DNA of 34,341 bases from Chloroflexi bacterium GWC2_73_18 (GTDB lineage Bacteria; Chloroflexota; Limnocylindria; Limnocylindrales; CSP1-4): NCBI GenBank assembly GCA_001794945.1, contig MGMJ01000007.1, positions 1 through 34,341 on the forward strand, given 5' to 3'. A model generated the notes under the pieces. It saw nothing but the letters and a program-made list of their open reading frames with translations. It was not told the origin of the DNA and ran no database searches. Numbering within the stretch: the stretch's first letter is position 1; each line of letters starts with the position of its first letter. This document shows positions 34,032 through 34,341 of the stretch, one piece after another. The position numbers were made by a program, and so were the translations under genes.

Positions 34032-34341
34032 CGGTCACGCTTGGCGCCTCCCGAGACAACGTCGTGAACGAAGGACTCCCAGGCGAGCCGTGCGTTCTCC
34101 TCTGAGCGCGGCGCGTCGAGCGGGTCGCTGCCCAGCGTCGACTGCCTTCGCCTGGCTCGCGGCGTGACCGCGGCGCCGTCCGTGGCCGCCTGGCCACGCC
34201 GCCCCGCGACGTGAGCGACCTGACCTGTCGCACCACCCCCCCTGGTCGATGCGCGATGGCCGGGCCCTCCCGACTCGGCCGGAGCGGCGGGGGCGACCGC
34301 TCGGACCGCCGGAGCGGCGGGCTCGGCGAGCGGCCGGCCGA
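34028..34341 (-). CDS. Partial CDS (N-terminus beyond window) overlapping the parA start by 4 nt; Ala/Pro-rich, unknown function
   Basis: Open frame to window edge ending ...STLGSDPLDAPRSEENARLAWESFVHDVVSGGAKRDR*; its TGA overlaps ATG of parA (ATGA). Confidence 0.5.
   Translation of the reverse strand, partial: GRPLAEPAAPAVRAVAPAAPAESGGPGHRASTRGGGATGQVAHVAGRRGQAATDGAAVTPRARRRQSTLGSDPLDAPRSEENARLAWESFVHDVVSGGAKRDR

Noticed and set aside
1-34341. tRNA, rRNA, transposase or integrase genes marking a genomic island
   Set aside because: None recognised by eye on either strand; tRNAscan-SE/ISfinder would be needed to exclude them.

Overview
This is a high-GC bacterial window (possibly Chloroflexota-like, but taxonomy cannot be proven from the sequence alone) dominated by an extracellular polysaccharide / cell-surface locus. 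On the minus strand, ~472-12362 is a tightly packed nine-gene, probably translationally coupled operon: NodB-type polysaccharide deacetylase, ATP-grasp enzyme, two thymidylate-kinase-like P-loop kinases (one fused to a nucleotidyltransferase-like domain), a family-4-like glycosyltransferase, two paralogous 'methyltransferase-like + APH-type phosphotransferase' proteins, an HprK-like kinase and a Wzx-like flippase. Divergently oriented are a secreted alginate-lyase-like protein, then a plus-strand set of large exported proteins. Three of these (starting at 14870, 18692 and 26918) share the same ~370-residue beta-propeller-like head joined to completely different C-terminal modules. Also present are an NAD-dependent epimerase, a small sugar-1-phosphate transferase, a UDP-glucose/GDP-mannose dehydrogenase, a zinc-ribbon membrane protein, a CenC-like carbohydrate-binding protein, GGDEF proteins and a ParA-type ATPase. 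The two observations most worth follow-up are: (1) the three-paralog head family with swappable stalks; (2) four GGDEF-type domains, three of which have lost the GGDEF active-site motif while keeping an upstream RxxD (I-site-like) motif. One of these three is encoded between the sugar transferase and the dehydrogenase, suggesting c-di-GMP receptor control of the polysaccharide (PelD-like logic). No rRNA, tRNA, CRISPR or transposon was recognised.
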